DNA of 39,488 bases from Prevotella sp. (GTDB lineage: Bacteria; Bacteroidota; Bacteroidia; Bacteroidales; Bacteroidaceae): positions 1 through 39,488 of the forward strand of contig JAFUVB010000089.1 in the NCBI GenBank assembly GCA_017471245.1, read 5' to 3'. A program made the translations under genes and the position numbers. This document shows, in pieces, positions 31,670 through 39,448 of this stretch (positions are counted from its first letter, which is position 1; each line of letters opens with the position of its first letter). The notes below the pieces were generated by a model. The model was not told the DNA's origin. It saw nothing but the letters and a program-made list of their open reading frames with translations, and did not search any database.

Positions 31670-34600
31670 TCAATTCTTGTTCATCACTTTCTTGCCGTTC
31701 ACGATAACGATGCCTTTGTAGCTGCTACCCACGCGCTGACCTTGCAGGTTGTACTTTGCAGCAGCCTCTTCCGTTCCGTTTGCCTTTGCTGCCTCGCTGA
31801 TTCCCGTGGTATTTCCATCGCTGAACTCCACGGCAATGCCCTTGCTGCTTGCTGCATAGCTGGCTTCGGACAGAACGAAATAGCCGCGACCGGCACCAAT
31901 CTTTACGCCGTTGTCGCTCACCACCTTTTTCAGTTTTCCGTCTGAGGCATCATAGCAGAAGGCTCCGTTGGGTACATATCCGGCTTCCGCCACGCCGAGG
32001 AACTCGTTGCCGCCTGCAGCTTCCATCTTCACCGGGCGCTCCACCAGCACGTTTTCTGCTGTGATCTGTGCGCCGTTTGGCTTGAGTATGTAGGGCGTGT
32101 TGGCGTTGGTAGTGCCACTGATGGCACTGAACTTGATTCCGTTGCCAGCATCGTTCAGTCCCTTGAAGTCATATACCTTGCCGAATGCCGATGCATCGAA
32201 GGCAAAGGGGAGATACACCGTTGACTTCTGTCCTTCAGTGAACACGCGGCTGTAGCTCACTTTCTCTGCCGTAAACGGTGTGGTGATAATCGTCAGTTCA
32301 TCTTCATCTGTCAGTCGCAGATCCTCGCATGTGCTGTTGCCGTCGGCATCAGTGAGCACGATGTTGTAGGGTTCGTGATAAAGATGATCGTGCATGTCAA
32401 CATAAAAGTCGCTGACAGTTGTTCCCATAGGTAGATAGAGCAAGGATGTCGCAGGGACTTGATATAACACCCACTCCATATCCGTGACATTACTCGTGTT
32501 ATAATTGCTCAAGTCAAGGCTGGTTAGGGAAGAACATTTATAGAACATATAGCTCATAGTCGTGACATTGCTTGTGTTGAAGCTGCTCACATCAAGGCTG
32601 GTTAATGAACGGCAGCTTGAGAACATGCCGAACATATTCGTGACATTGCTCGTGTCGAAGTTGCTCACATCAAGGCTTGTCAGGGAAGTACAGCTTTCGA
32701 ACATTCCGCTTATAGTCGTGACATTGCTCGTGTTGAAATTGCTCACATCAAGGCTTGTCAAGGATGAACAGTCGAGGAACATATACTCCATATCCGTGAC
32801 ATTACTCGTGTTGAAATTGCTCAAATCAAGCCTTGTCAAGGAAGAGCAACCTCTGAACATGCTGTTCATATTCGAGACATTGCTCGTGTTGAAGTTGCTT
32901 ACATCAAGGCTGGTCAAGGAAGAACAGCCACCAAACATGTATTCCATATTCGTTACACTGCTTGTGTCAAAATTGCTTAAGTCAAGATTGGTTATGACAG
33001 TACAATCCCTAAACATCCAATCCATAGTCGTGACATTGCTTGTGTTGAAATTGCTCACATCAAGGCTGGTCAAGGAAGAACATCCAAAGAACATCCAACC
33101 CATACCCGTGACATTGCTTGTGTTGAAGTTGCTCAAGTTGAGGCTGATCAATGATGAGCAGCTTTCGAACATTCCGCTCATAGTCGTGACATTGCTCGTG
33201 TTGAAATTGCTCACATCAAGGCTGGTCAAGGATGAACATCCATGGAACATTCCTTGCATAGTCGTGACATTGCTTGTGTTGAAGCTGCTCACATCAAGGC
33301 TGGTTAAGGAACGGCAGCTTAGGAACATTCCTTGCATAGTCGTGACATTGCTTGTATTGAAGCTGCTCACATCAAGGCTGGTTAAGGAAGAACATCCATA
33401 GAACATTCCAAACATATCTGTGACATTTTCTGTATTGAAGTTGCTCACATCAAGGCTGGTCAAGTTTCGGCAATCCTGGAACATATTGCGCATACCTGTG
33501 GCTTTGCTTGTGTCAAAATGGCTCACATCAAGGCTTGTCAAACTACGGCAAGATATAAACATACCCAGAAAATCTGTAACATTACTCGTGTTAAACCTGC
33601 TGACATCCAGACTTTTTAGGTTCCAACAGCCATTGAACATCCACACCATACCTCTATCCTTTACTTTATCTGTGGTGAATCCGCTGATGTCAAGGTTTTC
33701 CAGATTGTAACACAGGTTGAACATTAATTGCATATCGGTGACGTTTTCCGTGTTGAAGCTGCTTAGGTCAAGATTAGTTATGGCTTTACAATTTCTAAAC
33801 ATCGTTGCCATAGTCGTGACATTGCTTGTATTGAAGTTGCTTACATCAAGGCTTGTCAAGGAAGAACAGCCAACAAACATAGATGCCATATTTGTTACGC
33901 TGCTTGTGTCAAAATTGCTTAAGTCAAGGCTTGTCAAGGAAGAACAGCTACCAAACATGTACCTCATAGTCGTTATATCTCTCGTATCTATGTATTCAAG
34001 CCCTTTGATGGAAGAGAGTTTGCTGCACCCATAAAAGCTTATTTGTATTGGTCGATTGCTTCCTGTTGTCTTATAGAACTCCACTTCCTCTAATGAACTG
34101 CTTACCACGTCGAACATTATTCTTGCCTTAACTGCCGAAGGCAGTACGATTCTCTTTAGGTTGGTACATCCCTTGAATACGGTTAAAAAATCTGCCATGG
34201 TCTTTACTCCGGCAGGAATCACGATTTCCTCCAAGCTGCTGCAGCCTGCAAACTCATATTCGCCGATGTTTGTCAGTGTGCTGGGCAAGGTAATAGATTT
34301 CAAGTTGGTGCACCCCTCGAAGTGATGACCGTTGCCAGTGAAGTCAGCTCCATCGGGAATCACGATGCTTTCCAGCGACGAGCATCCGGCAAAGGCATAT
34401 TCACCGATTGTATAGCGGGTGTCCGTAAAGTGGTGCAACGGCCAGGAGAACGAGATGGATGTAATGTTTGCGCAGCCCCTAAACGCATTGGCACTGATGC
34501 CTACCACATTATGAGTTACCCCCATTTTTTCACTCGCATAGTTGTAATAGGTAACCTGCGTGGGTATTTCAACTGTGTTTGAGCACCATTCTGTCACGCT

Positions 34601-34834
34601 TTCCCACGACAAGTCTGTCGTCACGGCTTTCTTTAGTGCATAGGGAGCCACCATGGCCTGGAAAGCAACAGAATCTTCATTCCATGAAGTAGGGGTGTAC
34701 CAAATTGAGTAATCATGCTTTGATGACATCTCCACCCTAAAGTCTCCAACGGGAGTATCAAATCCTCCCGGTGTCACACTTTGCGTTTGCAAAGCAAATA
34801 CCATAAGCATCAGTAGTAATAGATTCTTTTTCAT
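31670..34834 (-). CDS. BspA-family leucine-rich-repeat surface protein
   Basis: 1054 residues. A signal peptide (about 1-19) is followed by an N-terminal domain with LRR_5 repeats (AFAGCSSLESIVIP type, about 110-280). About 19 copies of a 24-residue DUF285-type repeat follow, consensus MFxGCSSLTSLDVSNFNTSNVT (about 293-750). The C-terminal region of about 280 residues ends in YNLQGQRVGSSYKGIVIVNG and KKVMNKN, a pattern seen at the C-termini of secreted Prevotella proteins and possibly linked to export or anchoring. BspA-like proteins bind fibronectin, fibrinogen or other bacteria. The gene has its own promoter and a ~400-nt structured leader with an internal terminator. Repeat number is prone to change by recombination. 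Confidence 0.93.
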   Translation of the reverse strand: MKKNLLLLMLMVFALQTQSVTPGGFDTPVGDFRVEMSSKHDYSIWYTPTSWNEDSVAFQAMVAPYALKKAVTTDLSWESVTEWCSNTVEIPTQVTYYNYASEKMGVTHNVVGISANAFRGCANITSISFSWPLHHFTDTRYTIGEYAFAGCSSLESIVIPDGADFTGNGHHFEGCTNLKSITLPSTLTNIGEYEFAGCSSLEEIVIPAGVKTMADFLTVFKGCTNLKRIVLPSAVKARIMFDVVSSSLEEVEFYKTTGSNRPIQISFYGCSKLSSIKGLEYIDTRDITTMRYMFGSCSSLTSLDLSNFDTSSVTNMASMFVGCSSLTSLDVSNFNTSNVTTMATMFRNCKAITNLDLSSFNTENVTDMQLMFNLCYNLENLDISGFTTDKVKDRGMVWMFNGCWNLKSLDVSRFNTSNVTDFLGMFISCRSLTSLDVSHFDTSKATGMRNMFQDCRNLTSLDVSNFNTENVTDMFGMFYGCSSLTSLDVSSFNTSNVTTMQGMFLSCRSLTSLDVSSFNTSNVTTMQGMFHGCSSLTSLDVSNFNTSNVTTMSGMFESCSSLISLNLSNFNTSNVTGMGWMFFGCSSLTSLDVSNFNTSNVTTMDWMFRDCTVITNLDLSNFDTSSVTNMEYMFGGCSSLTSLDVSNFNTSNVSNMNSMFRGCSSLTRLDLSNFNTSNVTDMEYMFLDCSSLTSLDVSNFNTSNVTTISGMFESCTSLTSLDVSNFDTSNVTNMFGMFSSCRSLTSLDVSSFNTSNVTTMSYMFYKCSSLTSLDLSNYNTSNVTDMEWVLYQVPATSLLYLPMGTTVSDFYVDMHDHLYHEPYNIVLTDADGNSTCEDLRLTDEDELTIITTPFTAEKVSYSRVFTEGQKSTVYLPFAFDASAFGKVYDFKGLNDAGNGIKFSAISGTTNANTPYILKPNGAQITAENVLVERPVKMEAAGGNEFLGVAEAGYVPNGAFCYDASDGKLKKVVSDNGVKIGAGRGYFVLSEASYAASSKGIAVEFSDGNTTGISEAAKANGTEEAAAKYNLQGQRVGSSYKGIVIVNGKKVMNKN
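32590..33958. repeat. 72-bp coding tandem repeats of BspA-like gene
   Basis: About 19 copies of a 72-bp unit, very similar at DNA level (recurring GACATTGCTCGTGTTGAA and CACATCAAGGCT blocks on the plus strand), encode the 24-residue repeats. The similarity also keeps a spurious 279-codon frame open on the opposite strand. Confidence 0.93.
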
Positions 34835-35242
34835 GCTTTGTTTCGTTTTTTAGTTTTGCCTTGGCAACCCCTGCAAAGCGTGAATGAATTTGATGTTATT
34901 ATCGGTTGGCATGATACATGAAAAAAGCGCGGGTTGCTGTATCCTGTTACTCGTCCCGCGTTTCGGGCGTCTCGCATTGCCCATCTTGCCAAGGAGGAGC
35001 AACGCAGAAGCCCACGCTGATATGTATATATAACCACATACCGTCTGCCTCCATAATGAAAACAGACACGATAAGGGCTGTATAAAACATACCCATGAAC
35101 ATCTATCGCTGCTTTGCTTTCCGGCAAGATCTGGAGTTTGCGAGACTTCGAAACGCCAAAGAACAAAGCGTCAGATAAACGCCTGATCATATAAAATGCG
35201 TCCCTTACCCTCCGCTTCTACAAGAGCAGCTTAGGGCTGAGA
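34835..35242 (-). promoter_or_regulatory. Attenuator-like leader of BspA-like gene
   Basis: About 408 nt lie between the predicted transcription start and the ATG. An intrinsic terminator (CGCGGG 34955-34960 with 34928-34933, then six T at 34921-34926) sits about 85 nt before the gene. An upstream segment (35139-35156) is complementary to 34958-34976 in blocks of 8 and 7 bp. That pairing would take three bases of the terminator stem, so it could act as antiterminator. A further 9-bp pairing joins 34986-34994 with 34859-34867 near the start codon. A 119-codon frame through this region is not a convincing gene. Confidence 0.65.
34921..34960 (-). terminator. Terminator inside BspA leader
   Basis: Read on the minus strand: 6-7-bp GC-only stem, 21-nt loop, then six T. 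Placement inside a leader suggests conditional termination. Confidence 0.75.
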
Positions 35243-35247
35243 CGTTG

Positions 35248-35279
35248 CAAATTTACGAAAAAAGAGTCAAAGCTCCAAA
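35248..35279 (-). promoter_or_regulatory. Promoter of BspA-like gene
   Basis: On the minus strand TTTG (35279 to 35276), 20 bp, TAAATTTG (35255 to 35248): both perfect. Start of transcription near 35242. Confidence 0.8.
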
Positions 35280-35356
35280 TAAATACGTGTTTTTCTTAGT
35301 TCATCAGCAATTCCGTTGCTTAAAATTATTGTTAGTCTGCGACGCTACATAAATAT

Positions 35357-35424
35357 ACGTGAATGAACATGAATTACTCGTAAATATTAACGATTCATTC
35401 GCGTTCATTTATGTTCATTCGCGT
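35357..35424. repeat. Hairpin of GTTCATTCGCG-type repeat
   Basis: ACGTGAATGAACAT (35357-35370) pairs at 13 of 14 positions with 35411-35424, around further partial repeats of the GTTCATT type. It lies between the BspA promoter and the downstream end of the next minus-strand gene. Confidence 0.75.
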
Positions 35425-35530
35425 TTTGCCGTAACCAATATATAGATAATGTATTAACTGTATTATCCATGAACGAATTATTCAGAACAGAAAACAATGG
35501 TTAAAGTGTCTTTTTGCAGGGAAGATGCTT

Positions 35531-36025
35531 TCAGAGAGCCAGATGGTAGAGGTCGGTTTTGATGAGTTCATTGAAGGCATCCACCAGTTCGTTTATCATC
35601 GGATTGTGCTTGCTGATGAACATGGATACGAACAATTTGTATTCATCGCAATCGAGCGCAGCATCCATTTTCAGAACAGAACCGTCGTTGTAGGTTTTAA
35701 ACCAGCGGTCGAATCGTTTGCGCCTTTTCCCTTCCTTGCCATCCAGAGTGTCGCAAGCCATCAACATGGAATTCTCGTAATGCCTGAAAAAGCTGCGGAG
35801 GATTTCAAAGATGGTCACGCCGATACGTGCATCAAGCGAATGCGTTGTTTCATCTACATCTCCTTCAGGTTCAATATTGAACGAATAAGATTTTTGAAAC
35901 ATAGGGTGCAGATGAGAGGCACTAAGAAAGTAGGCACGGTATTTGATACCGTCCCTCGTGGTGAAACTATAATCGAGAGGGTCAGTCTCGATAATCTTAT
36001 ATGGGCTTAGCGAACCGTAGACCAC
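35531..36025 (-). CDS. DUF6169-like hypothetical protein
   Basis: 164 residues if started at GTG 36025. An ATG at 36094 is also in frame but would overlap the upstream gene by 98 bp, and the extra residues look like a frame-shifted reading of that gene. Core features: SPYKIIETDPLDYSFTTRDGIKYRAYFL, SFNIEPEG, DARIGVTIFEILRSFFRHYENSM, CDTLDGKEGKRRKRFDRWF. I associate this pattern with the DUF6169 family of Bacteroidetes, from memory. Mixed alpha/beta, no signal peptide, no membrane segment, so cytoplasmic. It forms an operon with the preceding 47-residue protein. The arrangement resembles toxin-antitoxin pairs, but no toxin motif is visible. Confidence 0.7.
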   Translation of the reverse strand: MVYGSLSPYKIIETDPLDYSFTTRDGIKYRAYFLSASHLHPMFQKSYSFNIEPEGDVDETTHSLDARIGVTIFEILRSFFRHYENSMLMACDTLDGKEGKRRKRFDRWFKTYNDGSVLKMDAALDCDEYKLFVSMFISKHNPMINELVDAFNELIKTDLYHLAL

Positions 36026-36140
36026 GTTCTTCTGCCAATTTAGCCAAATCACCACCTGTGCGAATACACTCTCTGATAGCCCTTTTGTCTTCAATCATCT
36101 GAATGAAAACGGACTGCTTTTTGGTCTTTACTTCGCTCAT
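35997..36140 (-). CDS. 47-residue partner protein of the DUF6169-like gene
   Basis: Starts ATG 36140 (MSEVKTKKQSVFIQMI) and ends GLRFAKPI. Charged and helical, it has the pattern IRECIRTGGDLAKLAEERGL, as in small regulatory or antitoxin-like proteins. A perfect promoter precedes it by about 40 bp, supporting this start over the longer frame from 36212. Its 3' end overlaps the following gene, suggesting coupled translation. Function unknown. Confidence 0.72.
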   Translation of the reverse strand: MSEVKTKKQSVFIQMIEDKRAIRECIRTGGDLAKLAEERGLRFAKPI

Positions 36141-36181
36141 TGCTATCGTCTTTTGATTCAAAAAATCATATTTCAGCCTTG

Positions 36182-36213
36182 CAAAGATAGAGGTTTTCGG
36201 GCAAAACGCCAAA
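36182..36213 (-). promoter_or_regulatory. Promoter of two-gene hypothetical operon
   Basis: On the minus strand TTTG (36213 to 36210), 20 bp, TATCTTTG (36189 to 36182); both perfect. Leader of about 36 nt to ATG 36140. Confidence 0.8.
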
Positions 36214-36245
36214 GAATTGCGCGTTTTTCTTTGTGTTAGTTTTTC

Positions 36246-36326
36246 ATCAACAACGAATTATACGGATTATGCAGATTCTGGCACTGACTGCAAACATCCG
36301 TAAAATCCGTATAATCCGTTGTTGAT
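36246..36326. repeat. Hairpin of 9-bp repeats (ACGGATT family), copy 2
   Basis: Left arm 36246-36276 and right arm 36294-36326 share ATCAACAACG and three ACGGATT-type units in opposite orientation. The sequence is clearly homologous to 31417-31490. It lies between the tdh 3' end and the promoter of the hypothetical pair and may terminate tdh. Confidence 0.86.
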
Positions 36327-36396
36327 AAATTGATTCGTTTAATTCGAATTATTGGTGGTCGAAAGAAGAGATTTGAAAGTACAGAAGTTAATCCCG

Positions 36397-37350
36397 TTAC
36401 TTCAGTTTCTCTTCCAAGTGCTCCAGCATGTCGATGGTCATGCGCTTCAGGTCATAGTCGGGAGCCCAGCCCCATTCGCGGCGTGCGCAAGTGTCGTCCA
36501 TCTTGTCGGGCCAGCTCTCTGCGATGCTCTGCTTCAGCGGATCCACCTGATACTCCATCTCAAACTGCGGACGGTGCTTCTTGATCTCTGCGAAGATGGT
36601 TTCGGGGGCGAAGCTCATGGCTGTTACGTTGAATGCATTGTGGTGAACGAACTTGGTGGGATCGGCTTCCATGATGCTGATGGCGGCTTTCAGTGCATCG
36701 GGCATGTACATCATGTCGAGCAGCGTTCCCTCAGCGATGGGGCAGATGAACTTTTCGCCCTTCACGGCGCTATAGTAGATGTCAACGGCATAGTCGGTGG
36801 TGCCGCCGCCCGGAGGCGTCACGTATGAGATGATGCCCGGGAATCTCACCGAGCGCGTGTCAACGCCATATTTCTTCTGGTAGTAGTCGCTCAGCATCTC
36901 TGTGGTAACCTTTGAGATACCGTAGATGGTCTGCGGACGCTGGATGGTGTCCTGTGGCGTTCCCCTGTGGGGAGTGTGCTTGCCGAAAGAACCGATACTG
37001 CTCGGTGTGAACACGGCGCACTTGTTTTCGCGCGCCACTTCCAGAATGTTCCACAATCCGTCAATGCCGATCTTCCAAGCCAGCTTCGGCTTCGACTCGG
37101 CAACCACCGACAGCAGGGCGGCAAGATTGTAGATGGCATCAATGTTGTATTTCTTCACAACATCGGCAATCATCTCTCCGTTGGTGACATCAGCTAATGC
37201 CGACGGACCGCCTTCCTTCAGTTCGCCTTGGGGTTCTGCACCGGTGATATAGCCGGCTACTACGTGGTCGTTACCATAGATTCTCCTCAGTTCTCGGGTG
37301 AGTTCAGAGCCAATCTGCCCTGTTGACCCAATAACAAGAATATTTTTCAT
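36397..37350 (-). CDS. tdh: L-threonine 3-dehydrogenase, SDR type
   Basis: 317 residues. Extended short-chain dehydrogenase fold: NAD-binding GSTGQIG (8-14), catalytic Tyr143-x3-Lys147 in YGISK, and the family blocks TPSSIGSFG, VRFPGIISY and the C-terminal DDTCARREWGWAPDYDL. This matches NAD-dependent threonine dehydrogenases of the epimerase type, unlike the zinc enzyme of E. coli. It oxidises threonine to 2-amino-3-oxobutyrate, the substrate of the kbl product encoded divergently beside it. A -7-like TTATTTTG lies about 40 bp upstream. Confidence 0.93.
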   Translation of the reverse strand: MKNILVIGSTGQIGSELTRELRRIYGNDHVVAGYITGAEPQGELKEGGPSALADVTNGEMIADVVKKYNIDAIYNLAALLSVVAESKPKLAWKIGIDGLWNILEVARENKCAVFTPSSIGSFGKHTPHRGTPQDTIQRPQTIYGISKVTTEMLSDYYQKKYGVDTRSVRFPGIISYVTPPGGGTTDYAVDIYYSAVKGEKFICPIAEGTLLDMMYMPDALKAAISIMEADPTKFVHHNAFNVTAMSFAPETIFAEIKKHRPQFEMEYQVDPLKQSIAESWPDKMDDTCARREWGWAPDYDLKRMTIDMLEHLEEKLK

Positions 37351-37548
37351 GCTATTGTTAATAAGTTATTTGTTTGAATTATGGTGCAAAATAAATGCTT
37401 TTTTTTGACATAATGTCACTTTGAAGTATAAAAAAAGTATAAAATCTCGCCTTTCTGCTAAATTATTTACAGAAAAAGGCCCTTGTTCCGAAAATTTTGA
37501 CTTACTTTGCATACATAAAACCATCTGTTATTAACTTCAATAAATCGT

Positions 37549-38736
37549 ATGTACGGAAAAATGAAAGATTATCTCTGCAACACGATTGCGGAGATTCGTG
37601 AAGCCGGACTTTACAAGGAGGAACGTCTCATTGAGAGCCCGCAGAAAGCCGCTATTCAGGTGAAGGGAAAGGAAGTGCTCAACTTCTGTGCCAACAACTA
37701 TCTGGGTCTGTCAGACCATCCGCGCCTCATCGAGGGTGCCAAGAAGATGATGGATCGCCGCGGTTTCGGTATGTCGAGTGTTCGCTTCATCTGCGGCACG
37801 CAGGACATCCACAAGGAACTGGAGGCTGCCATCTCTGATTATTTCAAGACCGAGGACACCATTCTCTATGCTGCCTGCTTCGATGCCAACGGCGGTGTGT
37901 TCGAACCATTGTTCACCGAGGAGGATGCCATCATTAGCGATGCCCTCAACCACGCTTCCATCATCGACGGCGTGCGCCTGTGCAAGGCCAAGCGCTATCG
38001 CTATGCCAATGCCGACATGGCTGAGTTGGAGAAATGCCTGCAGGAGGCTCAGGCCCAGCGCTTCCGCATCATCGTTACCGACGGTGTGTTCTCAATGGAC
38101 GGCAACGTGGCCCCGATGGACAAGATTTGCGATCTGGCCGAAAAATATGATGCCCTGGTGATGGTAGACGAAAGCCATTCGGCTGGTGTCGTCGGCGCTA
38201 CAGGCCACGGCGTGAGCGAGTTCTTCAACACCTACGGGCGCGTGGACATCTATACCGGTACTCTGGGCAAGTCGTTTGGCGGTGCCTTGGGCGGATTCAC
38301 CACCGGCCGCAAGGAAATCATCGAACTGCTGCGCCAGCGCTCTCGTCCATACCTCTTCTCCAACTCGCTCGCTCCGAGCATCATCGGCGCATCTCTTGAG
38401 GTGTTCAAGATGCTCAAGGAGAGCAATGAGATTCACGACCGTCTGGTGGAGAACGTGAACTATTTCCGCGACAAGATGATGGCTGCCGGCTTCGACATCA
38501 AGCCCACTCAGAGTGCCATCTGTGCCGTGATGCTCTACGATGCCAAGCTGTCTCAGGTATACGCTGCCAAAATGCAGGAAGAAGGCATCTATGTGACAGG
38601 CTTCTATTATCCCGTTGTGCCGAAGGAGCAGGCGCGTATCCGTGTGCAGATTTCTGCCGGACACAATCGCGAACAGCTCGACCGCTGCATCGCCGCCTTT
38701 GTGAAGGTGGGCAAGGAGCTCGGCGTGCTGAAATAA
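37549..38736 (+). CDS. kbl: Glycine C-acetyltransferase (2-amino-3-ketobutyrate CoA ligase)
   Basis: 395 residues. PLP-dependent alpha-oxoamine synthase: LNFCANNYLGLSDHP, RFICGTQDIHKELE, VDESHSAG (Asp207, His210) and the PLP lysine Lys241 in TGTLGKSFGGALGG. It cleaves 2-amino-3-oxobutyrate with CoA to glycine and acetyl-CoA, completing threonine breakdown with the divergent tdh. Upstream TTACTTTG (37502-37509) is a near-consensus -7 box 40 bp before the ATG. A strong terminator follows. Confidence 0.96.
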   Translation: MYGKMKDYLCNTIAEIREAGLYKEERLIESPQKAAIQVKGKEVLNFCANNYLGLSDHPRLIEGAKKMMDRRGFGMSSVRFICGTQDIHKELEAAISDYFKTEDTILYAACFDANGGVFEPLFTEEDAIISDALNHASIIDGVRLCKAKRYRYANADMAELEKCLQEAQAQRFRIIVTDGVFSMDGNVAPMDKICDLAEKYDALVMVDESHSAGVVGATGHGVSEFFNTYGRVDIYTGTLGKSFGGALGGFTTGRKEIIELLRQRSRPYLFSNSLAPSIIGASLEVFKMLKESNEIHDRLVENVNYFRDKMMAAGFDIKPTQSAICAVMLYDAKLSQVYAAKMQEEGIYVTGFYYPVVPKEQARIRVQISAGHNREQLDRCIAAFVKVGKELGVLK

Positions 38737-38760
38737 GGATTCTATCAAGAAAGCATTTCA

Positions 38761-38793
38761 GGGCGGCATTTCCCATCTGCGGAAGTGCCGCCC
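38761..38793 (+). terminator. kbl terminator
   Basis: 13-bp stem including one G-U (38761-38773 with 38781-38793) and a 7-nt loop, 24 bp after the stop, followed by TCGCTTTT. Confidence 0.85.
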
Positions 38794-38888
38794 TCGCTTT
38801 TCCGAAGATCTCTTTTTATCGTCCCGATATACCGCTTTCGTTGCTTCGGGGAGTCGTTTTTCTTTCTCCAAACCAATCTCTTGTTTCA

Positions 38889-38976
38889 GCAAATCAATTT
38901 AATTTGCGCGGTAAATCAATTTAATTTGAAAAACAAATTAATTTAATTTGCACGGTAAATCAATTTGATTTACTTG
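38889..38976. repeat. Four-copy 22-bp repeat array, copy B
   Basis: Units start at 38889, 38911, 38933 and 38955, with an 18-bp core GTAAATCAATTTAATTTG (variants) and 4-bp spacers CGCG, AAAA, CACG, CTTG. Period, core and two spacers match the array at 16037-16124. The gene-free stretch around it (38800-39177) shows nothing else. Confidence 0.92.
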
Positions 38977-39177
38977 AGCATAGTGGCTACTTGAGCATGC
39001 AATTCACTGATTTTGAGCCTTCAGAGCGGCACTATTATCGCTAATGCTGAGGCTGAATATGAAGAGTAGGGGAGTGATTTCTTTGATTGTGAGTTGGTGA
39101 TTTTGGGATCGGTGGTAGTGAATATGTGTTAACGGACGTGTAATTTTTATAAATCAAAGGCTGTAGTCTGTTTGTTT

Positions 39178-39209
39178 CTTGCGGGATTCGTAAAGAATTA
39201 GTAAATTTG
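39178..39209 (+). promoter_or_regulatory. Promoter of candidate non-coding RNA
   Basis: CTTG at 39178-39181, 20 bp, TAAATTTG at 39202-39209 (exact -7 consensus). No convincing gene follows within the window. Confidence 0.65.
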
Positions 39210-39215
39210 CGAATC

Positions 39216-39448
39216 AGAGTGTGTTAAGGCGGAATGTCCTTTGAATTGCCTTTTCCTGAATTGACTTGACAGTTTTCACCGTGTTAAACTGAATAGCTTG
39301 TCAACATAATTTACATCGTACTGAAAACCTTGTCAGTTGTTGTTTCAGCTTCCTAAAAGGCTTGACGTATATGAAAATATCGGACAAATCCCGAGACCGC
39401 CTTTTCTTCGGCAAAGCCGGGCGGGGCTCGATGCCCCGTCTGGCTTTT
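39216..39448 (+). ncRNA. Candidate rod-shaped non-coding RNA
   Basis: Between promoter and terminator the sequence folds into nested helices: AAGGCGG 39226-39232 with 39397-39403; TGTCC 39235-39239 with 39382-39386; GCCTTTT 39248-39254 with 39355-39361; CTGAA 39256-39260 with 39344-39348; TGACA 39267-39271 with 39331-39335; and GTTTTCA 39272-39278 with TGAAAAC 39322-39328. The result is one long rod with internal loops, about 180 nt, a shape and size recalling 6S RNA. The identity is not established. It may instead be the leader of a gene beyond the window edge. Confidence 0.55.
39415..39448 (+). terminator. Terminator of candidate non-coding RNA
   Basis: AGCCGGGCGGGGC (39415-39427) pairs over 13 positions (two G-U) with 39433-39445, 5-nt loop, then TTTT. 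Confidence 0.82.

Noticed and set aside
32562-33401. Long plus-strand frame of 279 codons opposite the BspA-like gene
   Set aside because: It is the mirror of the 72-bp coding repeats: the peptide repeats with a 24-residue period and has no independent features. The minus-strand protein has a signal peptide and known domains.
34831-35190. Minus-strand frame of 119 codons upstream of the BspA-like gene
   Set aside because: It overlaps the start of the BspA-like gene and covers the terminator and paired segments of the leader. Composition is not protein-like, so it is treated as RNA leader.
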